64,000 nucleotides of DNA, from the NCBI GenBank assembly GCA_902497145.1, contig CABVDR010000002.1, forward strand, positions 1 to 64,000, read 5' to 3'. The notes under the pieces are model-generated. The model did not search any database. It had not been told where the DNA came from and saw nothing but the letters and a program-made list of their open reading frames with translations. Below, in pieces: positions 42,210 to 51,007 of the stretch. A program made the position numbers and the translations under genes. How positions within the stretch are numbered: position 1 is the stretch's first letter; the number at the start of each line of letters is the position of its first letter. This stretch comes from an uncultured Oscillospiraceae bacterium. GTDB lineage: Bacteria > Bacillota > Clostridia > Oscillospirales > Oscillospiraceae.

Positions 42210-43490
42210 CTAACTGAAGAAGTTAACGACTGCCATTTCAATGGGGCATACAGCAATAAACACACAGATTACCATAACTCCAAGGATCAATGGCCAGCCC
42301 TCTTTGAAGTAATCGCTCATTTTCACCTTTGTTACCCCCATAACTGTGAACATCATCACACCAAACGGAGGCGTAATACCGCCCAAGGTATCCATAAGTA
42401 CCATGACAATACCTAGGTGAATTACATCCACGCCCAGAGACTCAGCCACTGGAATCAGCAGCGGCGGCAAGATTACCAAGGCAGCAGCGGTATCCAAAAA
42501 CATACCCATGATAAACATGATCAGTACCACGATCAGAATAAAGATAGTTGGCGACGTGGCAACTTCCGCCAAAGCAGCAGCAGCTTTCTGAGGAATGTTC
42601 TCCCAGAGCATGTAACGAGAGAACAGGCTGGCCGCGGAGAGAATCATCAGCACACTGGCGGTGCTCTGAAGAGATTCCACCAAAATCTTCTTCACGTGAT
42701 TTAATCGAAGGCGCTTATATACAAAGGTTCCCACTAGTGCAGAGTAGACTACAATTACCGCAGCACACTCTGTAGCAGTAAAATACCCCATACGCAAGCC
42801 AACAATAATAAAAATGGGGAGCAGCAGAGCCCACATAGACTTTCCGGTCTGCCGCAAAAACTCCGCTTTTGTCGGCCTGGTCTCCCGTGTAGGTTTATAT
42901 CCACGTCGTTTGGAAATAACCCAATTTAGAAACAGCATTGTCAGACAGATCAGCAGGCCGGGGACGTAGCCACCCAAAAACATATTACCAACTGAGCAGC
43001 TAGCCGCAGTGGCGTAGATTACCATAGAAATCCCAGGCGGGATAATGGGGGTAATGCAGCTGGTAGCAGCTGTAATGGCAGAAGAATATCCCAGAGAGAA
43101 GCCTCGTTTTGTCATTTCCGGAACCAGCATCCGCGCCTCGAACGCCGCATCTGCACAGGAGGAACCAGACATACCGCCCATAAAGGTAGACAAAAGCGTG
43201 TTTGTCGCACCCAGTCCTCCCCGCATACGGCCGGTAATCATATCGCAAAAGTCCATCAACGTCGTAGACACACCGCCGTAGCTCATTACTGACCCGGCCA
43301 TAATAAAGAATGGAACCGCCATCATGGTAAAGGAGGACGATTGCTCCAGCAGGGCGGACACCATGGTGAAGAGGTTTACTCCATCGCACATAAAAGTAAA
43401 GTAAATAAAGCTGGCAAACATCATGGCAAAAGCGACTGGAACTCCCAAAAAGAATAACGCAAACACAATAAGAATAGGCCACAGATTCAC
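42210..43490 (-). CDS. dctM: TRAP transporter large permease subunit, system 2
   Basis: A 426-residue DctM/YiaN-type membrane subunit of about 12 hydrophobic segments. Signatures are GGMSGSSCADAAFEARML, ITAATSCITPIIPPGISMVIYA and MDTLGGITPPFGVMMF. The start is GTG 43490, overlapping the dctQ stop by 4 bases, with GGGAGGTGA upstream. It belongs to a separate TRAP system from that at 11.4-14.5 kb. Gene order here is P-Q-M rather than Q-M-P. Confidence 0.95.
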   Translation of the reverse strand: MNLWPILIVFALFFLGVPVAFAMMFASFIYFTFMCDGVNLFTMVSALLEQSSSFTMMAVPFFIMAGSVMSYGGVSTTLMDFCDMITGRMRGGLGATNTLLSTFMGGMSGSSCADAAFEARMLVPEMTKRGFSLGYSSAITAATSCITPIIPPGISMVIYATAASCSVGNMFLGGYVPGLLICLTMLFLNWVISKRRGYKPTRETRPTKAEFLRQTGKSMWALLLPIFIIVGLRMGYFTATECAAVIVVYSALVGTFVYKRLRLNHVKKILVESLQSTASVLMILSAASLFSRYMLWENIPQKAAAALAEVATSPTIFILIVVLIMFIMGMFLDTAAALVILPPLLIPVAESLGVDVIHLGIVMVLMDTLGGITPPFGVMMFTVMGVTKVKMSDYFKEGWPLILGVMVICVFIAVCPIEMAVVNFFS

Positions 43491-44089
43491 TTCTGCTCAC
43501 CTCCCGTTTGCTTTGTATCGTCGGAGCTCTTTTCACTTGCCTGTTGAAGTTTCGTATCTTCCACCATATCCTCAACAGAATCTACAATAAAAATCCCTTT
43601 GTATATGGGAAGCTCATGAAAATAATCATGCCTAGTCAGCACATTTTTCAGGAAAAATATGGAATGAATTGTCATAAAAAAGAATCCTAATACCAACGCG
43701 AAAGAGGTATATGATTGGGGAATTTTAAGTGTTTGACTATACCGTGTCCACGACTGAGCGCAGTAGCCGCAACTCAGGAAAAACGTCAACCCACAGATAA
43801 ACACCAACAAGGCTGATACTGCAGCGCTGATCGCGGCCTGCAGTTTTTTCGGAAACAGTCGAACCAGCAAGTCGATGACGCCATGCCCATACCGCTTATA
43901 GAGGGAACTGGAACCTACAAAAATCACATAGGCAAATAGGAGATAGGACAACTCGTCCAAAGCGGCAAAGCTTTTATTAAAAATAAGTCGGCCAAATGTA
44001 TTTAGGAACACAAAGGCTGTCATTACAAATAAAGCAACCCCTGCCACCACTTCCTCAAAATTGACAAAGATTCGTTTTAGGATGCGCAT
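43487..44089 (-). CDS. dctQ: TRAP transporter small permease subunit, system 2
   Basis: A 200-residue protein with four hydrophobic helices and the DctQ-like FAALDELSYLLFAYVIFVGSSSLYKRYGHG region. A charged C-terminal tail (EDTKLQQASEKSSDD) is longer than usual. It overlaps dctM by 4 bases and follows dctP across a stable hairpin. Confidence 0.92.
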   Translation of the reverse strand: MRILKRIFVNFEEVVAGVALFVMTAFVFLNTFGRLIFNKSFAALDELSYLLFAYVIFVGSSSLYKRYGHGVIDLLVRLFPKKLQAAISAAVSALLVFICGLTFFLSCGYCAQSWTRYSQTLKIPQSYTSFALVLGFFFMTIHSIFFLKNVLTRHDYFHELPIYKGIFIVDSVEDMVEDTKLQQASEKSSDDTKQTGGEQK

Positions 44090-44116
44090 AGAAATCCCTT
44101 CCTTTAAACATGGGAA

Positions 44117-44150
44117 CCCTGCGGCGGGCTATACGCCCGCCGTCGCAGGG
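44117..44150 (-). other. intercistronic stem-loop between dctP and dctQ
   Basis: CCCTGCG-GCGGGC (44117-44129) pairs with GCCCGC-CGT-CGCAGGG (44135-44150) around a 5-base loop. There is no T-run. It probably protects the dctP message, allowing more binding protein than membrane subunits. Confidence 0.7.
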
Positions 44151-44166
44151 CTCCTTTCTGGGTGGT

Positions 44167-45198
44167 TTATGCCTCGCCGCGGATCTCAGCCAAGGTAGCA
44201 AAGGCCTCATCAATCAGTTCCTGAGACCATCCGTGAACCTCATACACCTTCATGGCGCTTTCCTTCATGGCCTCAATATCTACATCCCTGTTAACAGTGC
44301 AGCCGGCCTCTTCCATAGCAGCCAGGCAGTCATCCTCTTCGTCCACCACCATTTGGGTGTTGTACTCCACAAAATCAGCAGCCTCGTCCAGCAGGAGCTG
44401 CTGCAGATCCTCATCCAGGCTCTCAAAAACCTTCGTACTCATTACCAGCCCATTCACAGCATAGAAGTGGTTGGTAATGTTGATGTAGTCACATACCTCA
44501 TACATGGAGGCGGAGTAAAGGGACCCGATGGGATTTTCCACACAGTCCACCACTCCCTGCTGCAAGGCGCTGTATGTCTCCGAATAGGAAATCGTTACAG
44601 GGTTAGCACCCCAGGCTTCCGCCATCTCCAGCTGTGTGGACTGGTTTGGCATCCGGAAATCTTTACCGACCAGATCAGCAGGGGTGTTAACCGCAAATCC
44701 CTTGGACATAATCTGACGGGATCCATAGTAACCACTCATCCCATCCAGCACCATCAGTCCAGCCTCTCTGCATTCCTGCTGAAGTCTCTTACCGAAATCG
44801 CTCTGTGCCACCTTTGCAATCTCTTCATAGGAATCATAAAAGTAAGGAGCCATAAGAATGGAGTACTCAGGATAGTAGGACTCCAACAGGGCAGGATCCG
44901 AGTAGTTCATCATATACGCGCCATTAAAGATTTGCTCATTAATCTCTGGGTCATCCCCCATAACGCCATCAGCATATACCTCAATTTTTAGCCTGCCCTC
45001 GGAGGCCTCTGTCACCCGGTCGGCAAACATCTGAATCGCATCGGAAGCTGCACAGCCTGAGGGATTTGTGTGACATAGTTTAATGGTAACCGTCCCACTG
45101 CCGGAACCGCCGGAACTGGAGGAAGTATCCCCTCCACAGGCAACCAGAGCAACTGCCATAGAGAAGGCTAGCAGCATACAGAGCATCTTCTTTAACAT
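44167..45198 (-). CDS. dctP: TRAP transporter substrate-binding lipoprotein, system 2
   Basis: A 343-residue DctP-family lipoprotein. The signal peptide ends LVAC, placing lipidated Cys21 before a Ser/Gly linker. The binding fold has GKDFRMPNQSTQLEMAEAWGANPVTISYSETYSALQQGVVDCVENP in consecutive segments, including the conserved carboxylate-binding Arg. AAGGAAGG precedes ATG 45198. With DctQ and DctM it imports an acidic solute that the upstream enzymes of the operon degrade. Confidence 0.93.
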   Translation of the reverse strand: MLKKMLCMLLAFSMAVALVACGGDTSSSSGGSGSGTVTIKLCHTNPSGCAASDAIQMFADRVTEASEGRLKIEVYADGVMGDDPEINEQIFNGAYMMNYSDPALLESYYPEYSILMAPYFYDSYEEIAKVAQSDFGKRLQQECREAGLMVLDGMSGYYGSRQIMSKGFAVNTPADLVGKDFRMPNQSTQLEMAEAWGANPVTISYSETYSALQQGVVDCVENPIGSLYSASMYEVCDYINITNHFYAVNGLVMSTKVFESLDEDLQQLLLDEAADFVEYNTQMVVDEEDDCLAAMEEAGCTVNRDVDIEAMKESAMKVYEVHGWSQELIDEAFATLAEIRGEA

Positions 45199-45240
45199 TT
45201 CAGTTCCTTCCTTTCTTTTAAATGTGTTTTTTTACTCCAT

Positions 45241-46209
45241 TCATCTTAAAACTTGCGGGTTTACTACATTATAGGGTTTTTCTCCATTTAGTACACCGGC
45301 AATTCCTTCCAGAGCCTCCCTGCACATTCCCAGCCTTGCTTTCATTGTTAAGCTGGCAACATGGGGCGTGAGAATTACATTATCTAATTCCAACAGCTCC
45401 GGACAAATCTGCGGTTCGTTTTCAAACACATCTAAGGCAGCTCCTTTGATTACCCCCTTCCGAAGCGCACTGGCCAGCGCCTGCTCGTCCACAATTCTTC
45501 CTCTGGCACAATTGACAAAGTAGGCAGAGGACTTCATTTTTTGAAATGTCTCATGGTTAAATAGGTGATAGTTTTCCAAAGAGTACGGCATATGAAGCGT
45601 AATACAGTCGGATACCTGGAGAAGCTGCTGGAAATCCAGATAAGTCACCCCATACTCCTGCTCTACCTTCATATCCGCTCGAACCCTATCGTAATACAAC
45701 ACGGTCATTCCAAGCCCCTGCATTTTCCGACAAACACGTTTTCCAATTCGTCCAAAGCCTAAAATGCCCAGCACAGCTCCTTCTAACTGAGTATCCCGGT
45801 CGGAAAAGTTCGGACTGTTCCAGATTCCCGAGCGCACCTCGCGGTCGTAGCGGGCAATACCTCGCATGGCTGCGATAATGAGAGCAGCCGTATGCTCTGC
45901 GGTAGCCTCGGTAACCTGTTTCGGGGTATTGACTACCGGAAGTCCGATTTCTGTGGCATACATCCAATCAATATTGTCATAACCTACACCAAAATTGGCA
46001 ATCACCTTTAATTTTGTGCCTGCCTCCAGCAGGCGCCGGTCTCCATCATTATCTAGAATTAGGCAGCCATCATAGTCCGGAATCTGTTCCAGCAGTTCCT
46101 CATAAGAAAAGGCATACTTTTCCGCGCTGGGGACGGTAAATGTAAACTTGCCCTCATAGGGGACTAAGCATTGAGCGGGTACCCACTGGGAAATCAGGAT
46201 TTTCTGCAT
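45241..46209 (-). CDS. D-2-hydroxyacid dehydrogenase, copy 3
   Basis: A 322-residue NAD-dependent enzyme with GFGRIG (151-156), Arg236 (CARG), Glu265 (FENEP) and His283 (TPHVAS). It is more distant from the copies at 9578 and 14783 than they are from each other. ATG 46209 follows GGGAGGCG; the longer frame is unlikely. Lying in one operon with an Ldh-type dehydrogenase, it could complete a two-enzyme inversion of a 2-hydroxyacid through the 2-oxoacid, or reduce a glyoxylate-like product of the aldolase. Confidence 0.87.
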   Translation of the reverse strand: MQKILISQWVPAQCLVPYEGKFTFTVPSAEKYAFSYEELLEQIPDYDGCLILDNDGDRRLLEAGTKLKVIANFGVGYDNIDWMYATEIGLPVVNTPKQVTEATAEHTAALIIAAMRGIARYDREVRSGIWNSPNFSDRDTQLEGAVLGILGFGRIGKRVCRKMQGLGMTVLYYDRVRADMKVEQEYGVTYLDFQQLLQVSDCITLHMPYSLENYHLFNHETFQKMKSSAYFVNCARGRIVDEQALASALRKGVIKGAALDVFENEPQICPELLELDNVILTPHVASLTMKARLGMCREALEGIAGVLNGEKPYNVVNPQVLR

Positions 46210-46280
46210 ACCGTGTAGCGCCTCCCGCAGTAATAGTGGCACATTTTTAAACCTATATCATAGGCCATGTAGATTTCCAA

Positions 46281-47798
46281 TCACAGCGATCTGGCAAAGC
46301 ACTGATTCAGATCGTCAAACAACTTTCGGTACATGGCGTAACCCTCATCATAAACCGCTTTCCGCTCCGGGTTTGGTTGGGTACGCTCCTTTACCTGAAC
46401 CATGTTAGAGACGGCGTCCTGGATATCCTCAAAAACACCCACGGCCTTGCCCGCCAGAATAGCAGCGCCCAAAGAAGCAGCCTCCACGGAGTCCACCGTC
46501 TCTAACGGAATCTGGTTGATGTCCGACTTGATTTGGTTCCAGACTTTGCTCTTGGAGCCGCCGCCCAAACTTCGGATCTCCTTTACTTGAATGCCCATAT
46601 CGGCCAGGGAGTCAATATTTCGCCGGACAATATATCCCAGAGACTCCATTACCGCCCGCATAAAGTGGGCCCGGGTGTGCTGAAGAGTAAAACCAAACCA
46701 GACCCCCTTAGCTTTGGCATTGACGTCCGGAGCGTTGGAACCCGCCAGATGAGGCAGCATCAGCAGGCCGTCGCTGCCAGCAGGAATTTGGGCTACCTGT
46801 TTGCTAATCATGTTGTAGGCATCGTCTAAACCCAGTTTTTGGGCCTCCATCTCAATTGGACAGAACTTGTCCCGGAACCACCGCAGGGTCATGCCCCCGT
46901 TGGTGAATGTGTGGATCATATAGGTGTCTGGCACCGCAAAATAGTGCAAAGGCATCCGGCGGTTAGGATCAAACACCGGACGGGAGACAGGTGCACAGAT
47001 AGCCAGGGCAGCTCCGATGGTTTCCGAGAACATGCCCTCCTTTACGTTGCCCGCTCCGATGGCACCGGCTGCTTGGTCCAGAGCACCAGTACATACGGTG
47101 ACATTCTCAGGCAGGCCCACATCGGCAGCCGCCTGCGGAAGAATCTGTCCCACTACCTCGCCGGACTCCAGAACTTCAGGCAGCTGAGCCTCAGTAATCC
47201 CTATAAACTCCAGCATTTTGGACCAGTATGCCTTATGGATAATATCCCAATAGGTAGAGGAGCACACCAGTGAGCCCTCCGTAGAGAACTTGCCTGTCAG
47301 ACGGTAGATAAAGTAATCCTCGATCAGCAGAAACTTGGCCGTTTTAGCAAAAACTTCTGGCTCATGGTTTTTGACCCAGAGGATTTTAGAGGCGGGCCAA
47401 CAAGGCTCAAAACTTACTTGACCCGTGACGGCGTAGCAAGTTTCGTCACCAAAGTGTACTTTCAGTGCCTGTGCTTCATCTAAGGCTCGGTTATCCATCC
47501 AGACAATGGCGTTACGCAGAGAATATCCTTCGCTGTCCAGGAAGAACAGGGTTTCGCCCTGGGCGGAGATAGCCAGAGCAATCTCATCCAATGGGGACAG
47601 GGGGTACTTTTCTTTCAAGTCCGTCACCCCATCCCGGAAGGCGTTCCAGTATACCTCCGCAGGCTCCTCCACATAATTAACCTGAGGGGTCAGCAGTTGG
47701 TATTCCTGGGTAGTGACCGCCAAAAGCGTCCCCTTTGTGTCAAACAACGCCGCCTTCAGGGCGGTAGTGCCAATGTCCAATCCCATCAGCAACTTCAT
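46281..47798 (-). CDS. FGGY-family carbohydrate kinase (xylulokinase/gluconokinase type)
   Basis: A 505-residue two-domain kinase of the actin/hexokinase fold. The N-terminal phosphate loop is MGLDIGTTALKAALFDTKG. The catalytic Asp lies in VCTGALDQAAGAIGAG, and the C-terminal ATP site is RSLGGGSKSKVWNQIKSD followed by EAASLGAAILAG. The family phosphorylates ketopentoses, aldonates and polyols. GAGGAG precedes the start. In the comparable E. coli yia locus an FGGY kinase (LyxK) acts on L-xylulose after the diketogulonate reductase. Here the kinase lies between the aldolase and hydroxyacid dehydrogenase genes. Confidence 0.9.
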   Translation of the reverse strand: MKLLMGLDIGTTALKAALFDTKGTLLAVTTQEYQLLTPQVNYVEEPAEVYWNAFRDGVTDLKEKYPLSPLDEIALAISAQGETLFFLDSEGYSLRNAIVWMDNRALDEAQALKVHFGDETCYAVTGQVSFEPCWPASKILWVKNHEPEVFAKTAKFLLIEDYFIYRLTGKFSTEGSLVCSSTYWDIIHKAYWSKMLEFIGITEAQLPEVLESGEVVGQILPQAAADVGLPENVTVCTGALDQAAGAIGAGNVKEGMFSETIGAALAICAPVSRPVFDPNRRMPLHYFAVPDTYMIHTFTNGGMTLRWFRDKFCPIEMEAQKLGLDDAYNMISKQVAQIPAGSDGLLMLPHLAGSNAPDVNAKAKGVWFGFTLQHTRAHFMRAVMESLGYIVRRNIDSLADMGIQVKEIRSLGGGSKSKVWNQIKSDINQIPLETVDSVEAASLGAAILAGKAVGVFEDIQDAVSNMVQVKERTQPNPERKAVYDEGYAMYRKLFDDLNQCFARSL

Positions 47799-47861
47799 GA
47801 ATTCTCCTCCTTCCTCACCCCTCCTCTCCCCCTCCCTAGGAAGGCGAGAGCAAATAAATTC

Positions 47862-48650
47862 TTACAGATTAGCGGCAATATTCTTCATTTTCCCGCCCAC
47901 GTTCGTCCAGTAGTCTTTCAGAATGTCAAACTCGTCGCCAATACAGAAATGGTGTACTCCCATATCAATATACTTCTGGGCCTGATCCAGGGAGTAGATT
48001 TCGCACCGGGGCTGGACGCCGTGGGCCAAGGCCACCTCAATGACATGCTGCTCCGCTTTGGCAATGTCGTCCTTGTGATCGGCGCAGTTCCAACCCAAGC
48101 TCATGCAATAGTCAGAGGGTCCAAACTGAACCATGTCTACGCCGGGGACAGAGCAGATTTCCTCAATGTTGTCTACAGCCTCTTTCTTCTCAATCATAAA
48201 TGCCTTCACCGCGCTGGCATTCATCGCAGCATATTCCATCTGCTTGGGCTCTGGGTTATAGCCCAGCCAGCGGGCGTTGGGATAACCAAAGCGGCCCTTA
48301 TACTCTGGGCACTCGGGAGAGACCAGCCACAGAGTCTCCCGGACCTGGTCGGCAGTCTGATGGTCGGTAAACAGCACTGCCTGAAAGCCCATGGCAATGG
48401 CTTTCTGCGCGACATAGCCCCGGTTTTGAAAGTCAACCTTGATCATGGAGCCGCAGTCGTGGAGCTCACAGGCCCGCACAAAGTTCTCCAGCTCAGGCAG
48501 GGTATAGGGGGCGTACTCAGCCAGGAACTCCAGGTAGTCAAACCCACCGCAGACAGCAGCAGCCTCCGCGGTGGTAGGCCAAGTACTCCAGATACGGGTG
48601 TTGACGGTGGCCTTGCCTTCCTTCAGCAACTTGCGGATCTTGTTTTCCAT
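47862..48650 (-). CDS. HpcH/HpaI-family class II aldolase
   Basis: A 262-residue metal-dependent aldolase of the phosphoenolpyruvate/pyruvate superfamily. The metal ligands are in FMIEKKEAVDNIEEI (Glu) and FGPSDYCMSLG (Asp), with the Arg/His-bearing strands VKAFMIEKK and GYPNARWLGY between. Relatives cleave 4-hydroxy-2-oxoheptanedioate, 2-keto-3-deoxyglucarate or 2-keto-3-deoxyrhamnonate to pyruvate plus an aldehyde. AGGAGGAG precedes the start. This gives the operon a carbon-carbon cleavage step, in contrast to the decarboxylase (SgbH) of the E. coli yia/sgb pathway. Confidence 0.9.
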   Translation of the reverse strand: MENKIRKLLKEGKATVNTRIWSTWPTTAEAAAVCGGFDYLEFLAEYAPYTLPELENFVRACELHDCGSMIKVDFQNRGYVAQKAIAMGFQAVLFTDHQTADQVRETLWLVSPECPEYKGRFGYPNARWLGYNPEPKQMEYAAMNASAVKAFMIEKKEAVDNIEEICSVPGVDMVQFGPSDYCMSLGWNCADHKDDIAKAEQHVIEVALAHGVQPRCEIYSLDQAQKYIDMGVHHFCIGDEFDILKDYWTNVGGKMKNIAANL

Positions 48651-48716
48651 TGATGTCTCCTCCTGAATAAATGCTTGTATTATCCTTTATTTTTGTCTGT
48701 TATTCTATTGAATTTT

Positions 48717-49787
48717 TTAGTTCAGCGATGTCTCGTTAGCCTGCAAGAACTGTCCGTCCAAACCAAATTCTCTGCCCAAGTGGATTAAGTCACTGGTTAG
48801 GGTTTCGGGCAGAACCACCCCCTGGACGAGATTTTCCTGCTTGTGACAATACTCAATCTCTCCCGGATACTTGGCCGCCCCGGCACCGTCCTTCATGGGC
48901 AGCTGGTGGAGCCGCTCAATATACTCCGCAGCATCAGTCTGAAAGGCCTCCAAATCCCGGAAGGATGCGATGTTGAAGCAGGCAAAGCACTGACTAGACA
49001 ACTCTGGGGTATCGGCCAGGTCCTGGTTATTTACGTCAGGAGAGAGAACACCGCCGGAGAGCAGGGTAGCAAACAGTTCAATTACAAACGCGATACCAAA
49101 CCCCTTGTGTCCTGCCATGGGAACCATCATGTAACAGTCCTCTACTCTGGTAGTGTCATTTCCTTCCTTATCCAGCATCCAGCCAGATGGAACAGGCATG
49201 CCACGCTTGGCCAGGTCCTTGGCCTTTCCCATAGCTACGCCGCTGGTGGCCATATCCACACAGACTTCTGGAAACTTTTCTGTCGCTTTGAAGGCGAAGG
49301 CAAAGGGATTATTTCCCATAAAGGGCTCTTTGCACCCAGGAGGCCCCATAGTTAAGTCGGTAGTGGAACAGGCCATTCCGATCATGTCATCTCCTGCCAG
49401 CTTCAGGGCCCAATGACCACCCATACCAAAGTGGTTGCTATTGCGAACCACCACCATGCCTATGCCGTGCTCTTTGGCCTTGGCCCGAGCCAGGACTACT
49501 GCCTTTTCTCCTGCCAGAGCACCCAGGCCACCTTCTGCGTCAATAACCGCAGTATTTGCGGTTTCAAAAACCACTGGGTACTGACTTTTTAAAGATGCTC
49601 CTCCTTGCTGGATCTTCTCCACGTAGGGGACCGTTCGGAGTACGCCGTGGCTGCGCACATTCCGCAGATCAGCATGGACCAAAAGCTCAGCTACACACAA
49701 TGCTTCTTGTTCCAATAATCCGACAGCCTCAAAAATTTTCTGTACATAATCTTGAAGCGGCCGTGCAGGGACCAAATAATTTTTCAT
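48717..49787 (-). CDS. Ldh_2-family NAD(P)-dependent dehydrogenase (malate/ureidoglycolate/diketogulonate reductase type)
   Basis: A 356-residue member of the family that includes malate, ureidoglycolate, (R)-sulfolactate and 2,3-diketo-L-gulonate (YiaK) dehydrogenases, distinct from Rossmann-type Ldh. Signatures are the N-terminal HADLRNVRSHGVLR with the catalytic His, VVRNSNHFGMGGHWAL, GNNPFAFAFKA and VPMAGHKGFGIAFVIEL. ATG 49787 is 8 bases after AAGGAG; the GTG three codons earlier overlaps that site. The context (TRAP transporter plus FGGY kinase) matches YiaK best, though the (R)-hydroxyacid alternative remains open. Confidence 0.9.
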   Translation of the reverse strand: MKNYLVPARPLQDYVQKIFEAVGLLEQEALCVAELLVHADLRNVRSHGVLRTVPYVEKIQQGGASLKSQYPVVFETANTAVIDAEGGLGALAGEKAVVLARAKAKEHGIGMVVVRNSNHFGMGGHWALKLAGDDMIGMACSTTDLTMGPPGCKEPFMGNNPFAFAFKATEKFPEVCVDMATSGVAMGKAKDLAKRGMPVPSGWMLDKEGNDTTRVEDCYMMVPMAGHKGFGIAFVIELFATLLSGGVLSPDVNNQDLADTPELSSQCFACFNIASFRDLEAFQTDAAEYIERLHQLPMKDGAGAAKYPGEIEYCHKQENLVQGVVLPETLTSDLIHLGREFGLDGQFLQANETSLN

Positions 49788-50007
49788 GGAGGACACTCCT
49801 TTTCCGCCTTACAATATCCCTAAATTTTTATGCAGTTTTCCCTTTCTGTTGCCATAATTCTACCAAAAAATATTTTCTCTCTCCATTCACTTTCTTGTAT
49901 TTATATTTTCCTATTTTGTTCTGCTTCCTTCTGTTTCGGCACATTTGTGAGTGGTGCTTTCAATCTACAGCAAGATTAGAAATCTATGCGCAAAATCCGA
50001 AGCCCTA

Positions 50008-50889
50008 CTATTGTATCGAAGATAAAGATAGGCCAGCCGCTCGCTCTGCCACAAAAATGGCAGCCAGCATAAGCGATCCGCCCAAGGCCATCCTAGAGGT
50101 AAGTGTCTCGCCCAGCAGTAGCACTGAAAAGAACAGTCCAAACAGTGCTTCGGTGGCCAGAAGCATAGAGGCCAAAGAAGCCGGTACCTGTTCCTGCCCC
50201 CACATCTGTAAGAGAAAGCCCAATAACGTGCTGACTAAACCCATAAAAAGAAAGCGCATGCCAATTCCTGCCGTCATTTCTTGGATCCATAAAGGCCTGC
50301 CGCTAAGCAGCAGCACTGCTGTAGAAAAGACTGCCGCCCAAGTAAACTGCAACAGGGACAGCAATACCGCACTGCTCTGGGCTACATACCGCTCGGAGCA
50401 CAACATATGAATTGCAAATCCCAAACTACCTGCCAAGGCTAGGGCGTCCCCGCAGTTTACTCCAGTTCCCGCACCGGTCAAAAGGAACAGCCCAGGCAAC
50501 GCAAGACACAGGGCGATCCAGTGCCCCCGACGCAGTTTCTGGCGAAAGGCTACAGCTCCGCACAGAGGGACCAGTACCATATAAAGCCCTGTAATAAAAG
50601 AGACTTTTCCCGCCGTTGTATACCCACAAGCAACCGTCTGCACATATTGACTAAAATAAAGCAGGGCTCCCAGCACTGCCCCATGCCACACCATGGGGTA
50701 TGTGATGTTCGGCAACTGCCGCCAGAATACTACCACCATTCCAGCCGTTGCCAAGAGATACCTGTACGACATGAGATAGTGGACATCTACCAGAGTCAGA
50801 GAGTCAGAGATGACAACATATCCGACTCCCCAGATTACTGCGGCCAGGAGCAGTACACTGCTGCCAATCCATTTTTCCTTTTCTTTCAT
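50008..50889 (-). CDS. EamA/DMT-superfamily transporter
   Basis: A 293-residue protein with about ten hydrophobic helices in two EamA repeats (first from SSVLLLAAVIWGVGYVVISDSL, second from the LALAGSLGFAIHMLCSERY region with LLLGETLTSRMALGGSLMLAAIFVAE at the end). The superfamily exports metabolites or amino acids. ATG 50889 is chosen for the GGAGGGAG site. It is the first gene of the minus-strand operon, 220 bases before the Ldh_2 gene, and diverges from the AraC regulator. It may export a by-product. Confidence 0.88.
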   Translation of the reverse strand: MKEKEKWIGSSVLLLAAVIWGVGYVVISDSLTLVDVHYLMSYRYLLATAGMVVVFWRQLPNITYPMVWHGAVLGALLYFSQYVQTVACGYTTAGKVSFITGLYMVLVPLCGAVAFRQKLRRGHWIALCLALPGLFLLTGAGTGVNCGDALALAGSLGFAIHMLCSERYVAQSSAVLLSLLQFTWAAVFSTAVLLLSGRPLWIQEMTAGIGMRFLFMGLVSTLLGFLLQMWGQEQVPASLASMLLATEALFGLFFSVLLLGETLTSRMALGGSLMLAAIFVAERAAGLSLSSIQ

Positions 50890-50951
50890 CTTTTGCCTCA
50901 CACTCCCTCCACACCAGATTGTGCATTCAGTCACAAAAAACAGGAAGGCGA

Positions 50952-50980
50952 TTGACTTCTTCAGTTTAATTTGCTACCAT
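50952..50980 (+). promoter_or_regulatory. sigma-A promoter of the araC-type gene
   Basis: TTGACT (50952-50957), 17 bp, TACCAT (50975-50980). The divergent operon start is only about 100 bp away, so regulator sites here could act in both directions. Confidence 0.55.
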
Positions 50981-51007
50981 TTGATTGATTAAATGGAGGC
51001 GATCTCA

